64,000 nt of DNA from assembly GCA_034509925.1 (NCBI GenBank), contig CM067532.1, positions 3,428,142 to 3,492,141 on the forward strand, written 5' to 3'. This stretch comes from Hirudinaria manillensis (taxonomy: Eukaryota > Annelida > Clitellata > Hirudinida > Hirudinidae). Positions 48,235-59,559 of this stretch are shown here, piece after piece. Within the stretch, counting starts at the first letter, position 1. Each line of letters opens with the position of its first letter. The notes under the pieces are model-generated. The model was not told where the DNA came from. It saw only the letters and a list, made by a program, of their open reading frames with translations, and did no database searches. Position numbers and translations under genes: made by a program.

Positions 48235-48248
48235 GTCACCATGGCAAC
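48235..48248 (+). promoter_or_regulatory. RFX X-box-like motif
   Basis: GTCACCATGGCAAC matches the X-box at 12 of 14 positions. It is a second copy, about 3 kb from the one at 45202. Confidence 0.4.
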
Positions 48249-48660
48249 CGAGTCCAAGGCCTTTTTGTGTTTGAGCGTCTCCGTGTCGAAAGATCCGACA
48301 GACTGGGAATTCCCAGATGAGTCTTCTTCATGGGAAAATTTTTATTCGTCTTGACGTGCGCGGAGAGCCAGGAAGGACAAGCAGACGTCATTTGTTATCG
48401 TTTATTGTTTAACATTGCTTAAATATTAATTAACACTATTATATTTATTATGATAAATATTTTAGTTTCAAACGAGTATTATTAAAATTTAATCAATTGC
48501 AATATATTATTTACAAGTGACAGGTTAAAGTCGCAACACAATACTTGGTAGTTACTTAAACGCAAAGTTGCTCAATTGATAAGATGTTATCAAGATAACT
48601 TAATAAGCGTAAATAAAAATCTTGCGAGCAACTAACGTCGAACTAGTGTTGAACTTGTTA

Positions 48661-48748
48661 AGCCGATGTTGAGCTGATGTTGAGCCGATGTTGAGCCTAT
48701 GTTGTACCAATGTTGAGCCGATGTTGGGCTAATGTTGAGCCGATGTTG
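48661..48748. repeat. Minisatellite, 8 units of 11 bp
   Basis: Eight consecutive units of AGCCGATGTTG with point variants (AGCTGATGTTG, TACCAATGTTG, GGCTAATGTTG), with no length change across the array. Confidence 0.9.
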
Positions 48749-49558
48749 AACAAAACTAATACTGTTGACCCTCGAGATCCATGCCACGACCGAAGATAAT
48801 TAGCGGGAAATTAGCCAACAATCGAACAAGTAATTGGTCAAATTACACGTTCCACTGGGCACGTGGTACACACGTCAACGTCTTCTGTCGGAAGTAAAAA
48901 AAAAATATAAAATTTGGAAAATAAATAAAATGGGATTTTCTTTCTTTCTTCAAAAACTTCATTATAATCCCGAAGCAGATTCTAAGGAGTTTGAGCAAAC
49001 AGTCGAGTTTTGACAAACCAAACAATGGAGACGACGATCACAATCATAACCGGGCAGGATAATCGGAGCCAAAAAATGTTCATTTCGTGGACAAACTGAG
49101 TCGCGCTCGGCCGGCGCCTGAAACTTTGGACGTCTGTAAATTAGACTTGTAAATTCTCTCACTTGGCGTCATCGTTCGCAGACGCACATGCGATGCTTTC
49201 ATTCCTTGCCAAAGCAGGTACAAGGTACCACGAACGAACGATGATGACGGCCGCTCATCCACTCCGCAAATGAATGTTTAGTCGCTCTGGCCGTAATTAC
49301 TCCACAAGCGACGTGTAATTGCCTCGATTTGTGGGGCAACAATCGAAGACAATCTGCCTAAGAAATTGTCGGAGACGTGAATAAATAGTCCCCTATTCAG
49401 ACCCGCGTCAGACGCGCGCCTCAAAAGCGTTTGTCAGTCGAGATGGGCGTCGTGTTTTCAGACTTTCTTGTGTCTTTCACTGAAACTTGTGATGCCTGTT
49501 TATACGGGAGCGCTAGGTGGTTACGACGACTACGGCGATGGTGGTTGTGGCTGTGGTA

Positions 49559-49676
49559 ACGGCTGGTGATGATGTCAACGATGATGGTGGTAGTGGTGAA
49601 GATGATGATGAGGAGGAGGACAATGATGGCGGTGATGACAAAGACAATGACGACGATGATGATGGCGATGATACGC
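49559..49676. repeat. GAT/GAN triplet-rich tract
   Basis: Imperfect run of GAT, GAC, GAG and GGT triplets. The antisense frame is a low-complexity shadow and not a gene. Confidence 0.6.
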
Positions 49677-50181
49677 CATGAGGGCAATCCCTCTCATCAT
49701 CTCATCCATGAAGTTCGTCAGGCGTAAATCACGTTTTTTTTTAGAAGAAGTTTGTAATTAACCCGGGATGGTAATCATCAGCGATGCTTGATTGATTCGC
49801 TTCGTCAATCAAAGGACGACGACGGGTGTTCAACCGTTGCAAGTCACATTGAATGATGCAATTTAAAAGAGGGCAGGACACGATTCTCTGCAAATTGTTC
49901 CAATTCATTCCTCGGAATAATGACAGAGCGATTCTCTTTTATTATCGAATTTCCATACTCACGCTCGAGATCGTCATCACGCAACTTTTCGGCGCACGTT
50001 TCCTGCAGATGCCGCTACCTTTCTACTACTCAAAAGTGGCTTGTTTTCCTGCTCAGGAATGGATAATTATTCGAGATCAAAAACTCGAGTCAATTAGAAG
50101 AAGAAGAAACAGGTACGTGACGTCGAGGATTCCGATGCCATGGCACCTCAATCAGACCGGATGAAGGGAGAAGTTCGGTGT

Positions 50182-50192
50182 TGCGCATGCGC
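50182..50192. promoter_or_regulatory. NRF1-like motif TGCGCATGCGC
   Basis: Second NRF1-type palindrome in the Tbx upstream interval, about 1.6 kb before the T-box start codon. Confidence 0.35.
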
Positions 50193-50384
50193 CTCTCCTC
50201 TTGGGTCGACGACGGCAGTCAATTACGCGCTTCGATAGACTGCTTGATAAATGGGTCTCGTATGGGCTCACATCGCCTCAAAAGGTGCACATTACTCCCT
50301 ACTCCACACGTCCGTAGCCCCCGTAACTCTTGCCTGGTGCGACCACCCACCCGCTGACGTCTCCGACCATCCATCCAGTCCTCC

Positions 50385-50588
50385 GTCCATCCATCCATCC
50401 ATCCATCCATCCATCCATCCATCCATCCATCCATCCATCCATCCATCCATCCATCCATCCATCCATCCATCCATCCATCCATCCATCCATCCATCCATCC
50501 ATCCATCCATCCATCCATCCATCCATCCATCCATCCATCCATCCGTCCGTCCATCCGTCCATCCATCCATCCGTCCGTCCATCCATCC
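50385..50588. repeat. (ATCC)n microsatellite, about 200 bp
   Basis: A nearly pure TCCA tetranucleotide array with GTCC variants only at its right end. It is open in several frames, giving spurious SIHP or WMDG repeat peptides. Confidence 0.97.
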
Positions 50589-51798
50589 GAATGGCATTTG
50601 GATCGGGACAAAAATCGCCATTTACGTCACGTGATTCCGTGACGAGTTTACTGCAACACGATCAAGGAATTATTCAAATCACTTCGACTCGAATCAATAG
50701 GTGCAAATAGGTGTCGCCATAAGTCTGCATCAAGACGCGTTCACCTGGACGAACAGGGAGAGCGATGAAGATAAGTGTAATAAATTCATTTGATTAAGTG
50801 TAATCAATTTATTTGATTAAGTCCTAATTCTCCGCTAACAAAGAAGTTTTTTTGCTTTTTTGCACGACCTCCAACTGCTAACAATCGCCAGCAGTTAATT
50901 TGCAAACTTGTTGCGTGGCGCACAACTTGCTCGTAGACGGCGCCATTACTTTTCAGACATTTAAAAAGCCGGGCCGCGAAAATGAATGTTCCTTAGTCTG
51001 TGATTCGAGACCTCTCGCGAATTCAGAGGCAAGCAAAGAAATATCATTCGTTTATTCAAATCTAATAATTTCTCTCTCATTCTTTGTACTTTCGTGTGAC
51101 GCAACCAGCCCTGGCGCCGTTCATACCCTTCTTGGCAGACTAATCTCTGCCTCCCCAACCACTGCTTTACACCTTCCTATTTATAGCCTATTAAGAGCTT
51201 CGAAATCGACAACAAGGAGAATAAAAATAACATCAAGAGAAAGTCTATTAACGACGGCGATTCCTCATTGTCGGTTTTTCTGTGAATTTTTTTCATACGA
51301 ACAAGTTTTTTTTTATTCGTAATTCGCAGTTCGTCGTGTTTGATGATTTAACAATTCCCTGTTCGTTGCTTCCGGAGGTCCCTGGAAGAGGTGACGACGA
51401 CTACGACGATGAAGATGAAGAATATGGCCAGCTTCACGAGTGCGTATCAATCTGTTCCTTGCAACGAAGAGAGTAAAATGAAATTCTCTAATAATTCTCC
51501 GACAACTACACACGTCAGTTTCCGTTTTGAAAATTGATTGGTCGATCGAGTTGTCAATACCGACCAATAGGAGCACGAGGTGGGCGTGCTTGAGAGCGTC
51601 TGATTGGCGCCAGATCGTCTGGAGCCACAGTCGGTGCTCGCAGTGAGCAAGTGAATGGCTTGAACTATTTAATGCAGCTGGCAGTCTTTTCTTCTCACTG
51701 AAACACTTGGGAGGGGAATGGATTGTTGCCAATAAATTTTTTTACGCCGACGCAATTTCTCTTGGATTATCGTGTGAAAAGTCCTTCCCTTTAAAGAC

Positions 51799-52475
51799 AT
51801 GACCACCTTCAATCCCTACTCCTATCCGAGACAAACGGACTACAGCGTCAACACGATTCTCCAAGGTCAGAACTTTGTCATGACGGGTCAACAGCCCTAC
51901 GGATCTCAGCACCACCCCCTGCAAATGACCTCGTCGCCGGTCTTCTCGAAACTCCACCAATCGCCCAACAACGGCGTCTTCGGCGACGCCAGGATGGCCC
52001 CGCCAGATCCCCACCACCTCTTCCTCACTCATTCGCTCCACGTCCTGCCTCAGAGTAGGAGTTACAGGAACGTGGAGATGGAATCGAACGTCATCGACGA
52101 TCCAAAAGTGGAATTGGATTCTAAAGAGCTATGGGAAAAGTTCCACGAGCTGGGAACCGAAATGGTCATCACTAAATCTGGCAGGTACCACCGTTGAAGG
52201 AGATGCTTAATCCTTGTTGATGTGCCATTATGTTTTCTTTACAACTATTGGGATTTAAACTCTGTGACGTCAACAAAAACATATTTATTTCCTATCTGAT
52301 TGTATGTTGTAAAACAAAATATTGTCGTTCAATTCATCCTGTTCTTCTTCTTATTGTTGTTATTGCTCTTGATTTCAATCAAAACAAACATCAAGTTCAA
52401 TTGCTTTTCATCCTAACTGTGCTCATCATCATTATCATCACTACCATCATCATCATCATCACCACCATCATCATT

Positions 52476-52509
<34 letters not shown>

Positions 52510-55500
52510 CCATCTTGTTTATGCTGAAATATGTTGTACTACCTAAAATCAATGAACAGTATTTGGAGACCACATTTGAACGCAATGTTTATCGTCGAAA
52601 TTGTTCCAATAATAACCATTAAATAGTAGAAATAATAAATTATGTCAGACGATGACTGAAGCATATAATTATTATTAATGATGATAGCAATGATTATGAT
52701 GATGATGACGATAGTAGTACATAACATTGGCAACATGTTTACCTTTATGAAGGCCTTATTGACAGTAATTGATGTTTACACTGATTCAAAGCAAAATATG
52801 CTGAGTCATAATATATTCTTTCCATTTCTGCATGTAGATTTGCACGTATCGTTAACATGTACATGATGTACATGACAAAATACATTTAACTTGTTAGCAT
52901 TTTGTGCCAATGACTGACATTAATCCACGTGTTGCGAATGCGATGAAAGTCTTAACAAAGGCGATTGATAATCGAAGCAAAAACAAAAAGTATAAAACTT
53001 CTGTCTCTTTTCCGATTTGCAAATTTGTTTATGCACCTCAAACAGGTGCTCCGAACATCATCTCCACCCACTCACCGACTGACTTGCTCATCCAATCAAA
53101 TGGCCCGAATTTAAATACCCTAAGTTGCTGAACAACTGACTTCGATTGATTGTTTTCTTTTTTTTTATTTTAATTTATTCAGGAGGATGTTTCCTCCCTT
53201 CAAGGTGAAGATAACGGGTTTGGAGAAGAGAGCCAAGTACGTCATGTTGGTGGACATCGTAGCTGTTGACGACTGCAGGTACAAGTTCCACAATAGCAGA
53301 TGGATGGTGTCCGGAAAGGCAGACCCCGAAATGCCAAAAAGGATGTACATCCATCCAGACTCACCGGCCACTGGGGAGCAATGGATGAACAAAGTCGTCT
53401 CTTTCCATAAACTCAAACTGACCAACAACATTTCAGACAAGCACGGATTTGTGAGTTTATCAGTTTTTAACTTCGTAATGTTATTTTTTAAAGAAAATCT
53501 TTTTAAATCGTGAAATACTGATTACAGTAACATTGGGGATCTTGTGACTGCAAAAGATACGCATGCATTCTGTATTGTTTGCATGGATAGACAATAAGAT
53601 GGTTATAGGATGTCATAGCAGGACAATTAGGAAGATTAAGGACATTAGATATACCTACGTCGGTATATACAATTGTAGCGTAATATGTTATATATAGAAA
53701 ATATTATTGAAAACATTGTTTGTGCGAGCAGCGAAAGCACTCGGAATGTTTAATTAAGATGCGATATGCTTAATAAGCCAAGCTGAAACTGCTAATGTGC
53801 TCTCATTGTCCGGCCATTGGGTGGTTGAGACCCATTCGATTGCTCCGATGACAGTGAATTAAGCATCCGTACTCTGCAATTTCACGCCACCATATTCCAC
53901 TCGAACTGAAATAATAAAACAATGAGTCGTGTTAATGCGCTTTCATTGAAACTTCAAAGTTTCAGAGAGAGGGTTAATAGCTCTCCTTTCAAAATCTATT
54001 TCAAAACGTCATGAGTCGAAAATCGTTCGTTAGTCATTCGAGTCGGTTCCTATGGTTACAGAAGCATCTGTTGATAAGCCGTGCATCGGTCCTTAATTGA
54101 AACGAGGACATGCACATGTGGAGGTTTATGAAAATTTTGTTTGTCGATCGTGATGGTGAAAACTCGTAGCTGGAGATTACAATCTGACTACAACGAGACG
54201 GCGTGTCGCGCTCGGATGAGGCTCCATAACTCATGTCTCTGTGAACTTATCGCTTCAATCACAGCAAAACATTTCTCCCACTGACTGTAACGTGTCAATT
54301 GTTTGTTATTTTTCTTCTTTATTTTTAGCTGCACGAGGGAGTGTTTGATTGGATGAACAAAACTCACGCAAAGTTCCACTGGGTATCGATTTGCTCATTC
54401 GGTTTACTTTCTTAATCAATCTAATCCACGTTTATACGAACTCAAATTCGTACTCAGACGATTCTGAATTCCATGCAAAAGTATCAACCACGCTTCCATC
54501 TCGTGAGGACCAATGACCTCATGAAACTGCCCTACTGCACCTTTAGGACTTACGTCTTCAAAGAAACCGAGTTCATCGCGGTCACCGCCTACCAGAACGA
54601 GAAGGTTGTAGAAACGCTAGGAGCGAATTGAAGTTTTTAACTGACGCGAACGCAGGCTGTTTCTTGATCTGCAGATAACTCAACTGAAAATCGATAACAA
54701 CCCTTTTGCCAAGGGATTCCGCGATTCAGGAGGAGGGAAACGAGAGAAAAAGTTAGATTATCTTCATATTATTAAGATTACTCGTTTCAACTTGAAACAT
54801 GGACTTTGGCATCCTCAGGCGCCTGCAAACGTTACAGAAACATCAGTCGAGGAACGAAGGAAGGAACGAAGAAGATTCGAGGGAGTCCAACAAAACCAAC
54901 GAACCGTCAGGAGACGATTTCGTAGCGCGCAACAAATCCATGAAAGACGACTTGAGTGATGCCAGCGACGACGAAATCTGTGTCGACGATGACGACGACG
55001 ACGACATTTCCGACTTCAATTACACAACGTCAGAAGACAAATCGGAAACAATAGCGGAAAGCTTTGTTGGGAAAAAAGAACAGAAAAACACCGAAGCCGA
55101 GTGCACGGACGTTGACGGACCACCGGAAGAGACCCGAGTTTGGGACACTGGTGCTTCGACTCCTGAAAGAGCAAACAAGGAACGACCTGCCACCAAGGCG
55201 GATGAAGGTTCCCCCAGAGGTCGAGTTTCAAAAGAAGATCATCCGACTTTAGAGCAGACCCCTCCAGCTGGAAATGATTTCTTACCACTCCCAGAAACTG
55301 ATGGTAGGTGTTTCGTTTCGATGCCTTTTTTTTTTGTTTTACAGAATATTTTGTGGTTTACTTTAAAATAGTTGTTTAACTTTAAAATCTCAAGAAGCAG
55401 ATGGCGCCGAGGAGCACAGAAAGGTCGTTTTTCCTCAGAAGAGATTTGAGAGCAAAGAGACGCGACCAACGGGAACAGTTTCACCGACCATAGTCCGCAA

Positions 55501-56599
55501 TCGGCATCCACGACAACAGTGCAACGATTGTCTCAGGTGTTCACCTCTCTGCTTCAACTGCTCTTTTGGCGACCGATCGAAATTCTCGTGCGACTCCACT
55601 ATCCACAGGAAGACCCCTTCTTCGGAATCCATGAAAAGTCCACAAAGCAGTTTCCTCTCTTCGATTCACCACATGCATCCACCGTGTCCCTCGGGCATCT
55701 CGAATTTTTGTGACAAAAATCAGGACGGCCCTCAGATCTACAAAGCCGGTCACATGGCCAGACCTCGTCAGCATCTCGACTGCATGAAGTCGCAACCGCC
55801 ACCGAACGTCACTGTCCTCCAGCCATCCTATCAAAACTCTCTTCATTCTTTTCTCACTTCCCAGGCAGCCCCCTCCGATCATTTTACAAAGTTTTTCACG
55901 TCTTCTCACGGTCAGCCTCAAAACCAAGTACCTCATAATTTCCCCCTGCCTCTAAGCATTCCACCCGACATGGTTGCGTTGAGCGAAGCCATCAATTTAG
56001 CTGCTGCCAACGCTATGTCTCTCAGTCCCTTGCTGTTCGGCTGCTCTCCGTACGCAGCTGCAGTCTTCAGTCCGTGGATCTACCCTGGTTATGTGGCAGC
56101 CCTCGCCAAATTCCACGAGCAGTCGATGCAAATGCACGACAACAAAACCAGACTCGCACAGCACTTTGTTTCTAACTCCTCTCTCAGTTCGAACATGAAT
56201 AGTTCTTACTTCTACTCCAATTCTCAAAACAACAAGCCATTCTGTCCTTCGGTCCAGCATCCGATGAAACTTCCCAGCCAGAGCTACACGCCTTCGTCTT
56301 CGTCGTCGTCTTCCTCATCGTCATTCACTGTTTGTCACGGAGGAGAACCGCAGCACCATTCCCAAAGAAAGCATCCGCTTTCGGACAAGAACCCCGTAAT
56401 TCACTCTAGTGCTTTGACCTTCAAACGACCTTCATCTTCCGATGACCAGCAAATCAGTCCGAAGAGGTTCAGAGCAGACGATTCGACAGAATCCAAAGAG
56501 TCCTCGTTACAGCAGGATGGACTCAAGAACATCGAACAAATGCTCGTTGAGTTGAAAACCACGCAGATTAACAGCGAGTCTCCAAATACGAAAAATTAA
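51799..56599 (+). CDS. TBX2/3: Tbx2/3-subfamily T-box transcription factor
   Basis: Six exons join in phase: 51799-52184, 53183-53450, 54458-54604, 54675-54751, 54819-55303 and 55395-56599. They give 855 residues. The T-box spans roughly residues 100-292: [117 protein letters not shown] and PFAKGFRD. The sequence is closest to Tbx2/3 (omb), nuclear repressors that bind half-sites of the AGGTGTGA type. After the T-box come an acidic run (55 region of exon 5, DDDDDDD), a cysteine cluster, a hydrophobic [13 protein letters not shown] segment reminiscent of the repression region, a serine run, and a C-terminal [12 protein letters not shown] helix like the family tail. The start is the first ATG, followed by an eh1-like YSVNTIL at residues 15-21. 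Confidence 0.95.
52421..52515. repeat. (ATC)n microsatellite in Tbx2/3 intron 1
   Basis: Runs of CAT/ATC triplets with ACC and ATT interruptions, in the ~1-kb first intron of the T-box gene. Overlapping poly-Met or poly-Ile frames are shadows. Confidence 0.95.
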
Positions 56600-56719
56600 A
56601 AAAAATCACTCCAATAAAGATAACAATTTTATCTTAAAAGCAATTTTATTTAAATTAAATTTTTTTTAATGTGATAGTAAAATTTTGAGTAAATATATTA
56701 GCGTTCTTTTTAATTTGAT

Positions 56720-56725
56720 AATAAA
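56720..56725 (+). promoter_or_regulatory. Probable poly(A) signal of Tbx2/3
   Basis: AATAAA about 120 bases after the stop. Another AATAAA at 56613-56618 is only 14 bases from the stop and could also serve. Confidence 0.4.
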
Positions 56726-56729
56726 ATCC

Positions 56730-59559
56730 TTTTATTAATTACGTTCAAAGTTGTTTTTCTGTTTCTGAAAATGACAAATTTCGCGAGACTCCAATCTCAT
56801 TTTCAACGTCTGCCAGCCTTCCTTCGCGTCTGACATGATTCTTTCTCACCTTTCCTCAAGGAAGCATCAAGAAAAGCTTGCTGAACGGATCGCTGATAAC
56901 AACCTAAGCAGTTGGATCTCATAAGTGGAAGCAGAAGAGATGTCTCCACTGTCGTGCTTAAACTATTCGCAAAAGATGGTTAAAAGGGAAATTGCCTGGA
57001 ATAATTGACGACCATCGACCGCATTTAGAGCTTTCCAATGGATGGGTTAGAGAAGGTGCAGGTGGAAAGAGAGATATGCAAACTGCTTTGTTTTCCAGGA
57101 GCTGATTGTCTTAGAGACAGCGTTTTTGAATGGCCGTCGAAAGCCATAAATCAGCCTTCAAAACAAGTCGCCGCGTTGTCGACGCTCTCAGGTTTTGGGC
57201 GTCTGACTGAGGAAGACAGAGAGTGCTGCTCTCGGTCGATTTTCACAACAAAACTGAATCTTCTGAATGCCCATTCAGCCACCAATTCGCTTCAATCGAC
57301 ATTTTACGAGTCATTTCAGCGACGTAAGCACGCTCGGCTAATGGCAGCCTATCATCTTCTACGCAAACGTCAATTCCTGTCAATGGGAATGACCGCTATC
57401 GCTTAATGTGTCTTCTTTTGAGTTTGCTCATGAGACTTGAGTCATTCATCACTTGGAAAGTCAAGCGAAGGTGGAGGCAAATCATCCAGGATCCTGTTTT
57501 GGCCAATAAATTACCGTGGCGTGCTGAAATATTTTGCCCCCATAATAAAGACATGGCGTCCGATTAATTAAGTTTTATTCGAAGCTCTCCTCAAACAATG
57601 TCTGCCGCTAATTGTAGCCGTCTGTGATGATGAATAATTTCGTAAATACTCACAATTACATTTATAAAAATTCTCTTCGAGATATGCTCTTTTGAATCTT
57701 TGTGGGTAATAAAAATTGCTTAAACCTGGTGGAGCAGCGCAGACATGTCGAGCAAGACAAATCGTTGAGAATTTATCTGTCATAAATTGAAATTTATAAG
57801 ATAAATAATTTTTTTTGAAAACATAAGAGTTCCTTAAGTAGCAAAATATTTATTGCATTAAAGTTTTTGAAATAATTACTGTTTATTGTATTCGAACTTT
57901 AGGAGCGAACTTCTAACCCATGCATATAAAGGAGGTGCTATTAAACGTTAATTCGACAGTTTTAGCTCAATGACGACCATATACTTCCATAGAAGTATTA
58001 CGCACTTGTAGTAATTCTAATCCAAAAGCCAGATCAACGCGATTGACATGTATTTAAAATAGTTCAATTATTGATTATTCACTTTATCGATAATTAAAAT
58101 GGTTACTCTAGGTCTTGTCCCTAAGTTCCACTTTTTAAAATTTTGCTCCAAGAGCGGTATGTAATGGAAGCCGCAAATTAAAAAAAAATCTCTCTGCCCC
58201 GTCACAAACTTCTGCGGGCATTCATGTTTACGAATAAAAAAACATGTGACTTTGATTTATGCACTTATATCGATTTCAATAAACAATCAAATTAAATGTT
58301 GCCTATTCTCTAAACACGAATGTTGACAAATGGTTCTCTTTTTAATGGGAATCGATTTCTGTTTTCATCTGTAGAATTTCGTCTTTTTAACTAATCTGCC
58401 TTGCACGAATAATTTAACAGATTATTTGAAACATCTTACAAATATTTTGTTATAATAATAAATGAAAAATTTTGACAGCCTTTAATTTATTTTGCGAGTA
58501 ATAGGCACCTGAATATTTTTTAAATCTTTGTGTTTACATACCAAATTGGATATTTCAAATTCGAGAGGCTATGTAGTATTTAGTCGGAACGCTATATAAT
58601 TGGTACGGGAGCTTATCTGAAGTAAGTTTAGTTGTGTAAAGAATTTTTATTACCATTATTGTTTATATTTGTTTGCTGAAAAATTATGTGTTTAGATTTG
58701 TCTTGTTTCCTTGCATATTGTTGACATTAATTCAAGCATCTCTTAATTGTGATAGTGCATTCCTTATTTTATTAGCACATAATTTTAGAAATTTTGAGGG
58801 TCCGTTATTATCTCTGCATTTATTTCATTAAACATTCCAAGAAATGGTTTTTTTTGATCATAACTGCCTGTTTGTTACATACATTTTTGGTCATTTAATA
58901 TGTAAAGAGTAGAAAACAGTTATTTAAGACAATAACTACTTAATCTCAGTCCTTGGCATCAATTGAAAATAGTAACCAATTAAGTTTCCTTAGCTTTACT
59001 AACTAGTGACATAAATTTGCATGTAGAATAATTTTGCTTCTTCTTGCACCTCAATGAGTTCAAACTTTCCTAATGAGCTGTTGTAATAATCATTATACTG
59101 TTTGTACAAATTCATTATTATTTAGGTTGCTCCTCAAATTGGTTGGGTAATTTTAATCAATTTACTTTTAAAGAATAGCCTCAAAATCTTTGTTTCATTA
59201 GTTATTGTCAGCTCAAATAGAAAATATCATAAATTATATTACTAATAATTACTTATTGATTTTAGTTTGTTGATGTCAGGGTATGTCAGAGGTTCTATAT
59301 TGATGTTTATAATTATAATTACAACACCTGTTATAGGGCTTACAATCTATTATAGAACCTTATTAACAAGTTTTATTTGAGCATTTAATGATTGTGATTT
59401 TTCATTAATAAACTTGTATTGATTAAATATGCAGAATATCATTGTTTTAGCATAAAAGTGATGCTATCTCAGCTTATTCAGCATCATTTTTAACAAGGAT
59501 TATCTTTTATAAATAAGAATTATTAACTAAATAATTCAACAGGCTGAAACCAATCTGAT
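56730..59559. other. Spacer between Tbx2/3 and PPP2R3
   Basis: Contains a 123-codon + frame (57038-57406) with no recognisable similarity, otherwise AT-rich. A non-coding first exon of PPP2R3 probably lies here: the coding exon begins after a clear acceptor at 59541-59542, and a GTAAGT donor occurs at 58620, but the link is unproven. Confidence 0.35.

Larger units (their letters stand above)
41850..51798. other. About 10 kb without a supported gene, upstream of Tbx2/3
   Basis: Frames up to 140 residues occur on both strands (e.g. 43979-44377, 50900-51322, 51313-51732), but none resembles a protein family and most are low-complexity or antisense shadows. From about 43.6 kb base composition becomes more GC- and CpG-rich than the AT-rich left half. 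The region holds several simple repeats and isolated NRF1-, E-box- and RFX-like motifs. A long, motif-bearing gene-free interval is common beside developmental transcription factors, so a regulatory landscape for the T-box gene is a reasonable inference. Confidence 0.5.

Noticed and set aside
50219-50710. Several overlapping 95-130 residue frames with SIHP or WMDG repeats
   Set aside because: All are translations of the ATCC microsatellite in different frames; there is no independent coding evidence.
52904-53131. 75-residue frame upstream of T-box exon 2
   Set aside because: Lies wholly in Tbx2/3 intron 1 with no acceptor or donor linking it in phase.
57038-57406. 122-residue + strand frame starting MDGLEKVQVERE
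   Set aside because: No family resemblance, no splice context, no nearby signals; a frame of this length is not surprising in the GC-richer DNA beside Tbx2/3.
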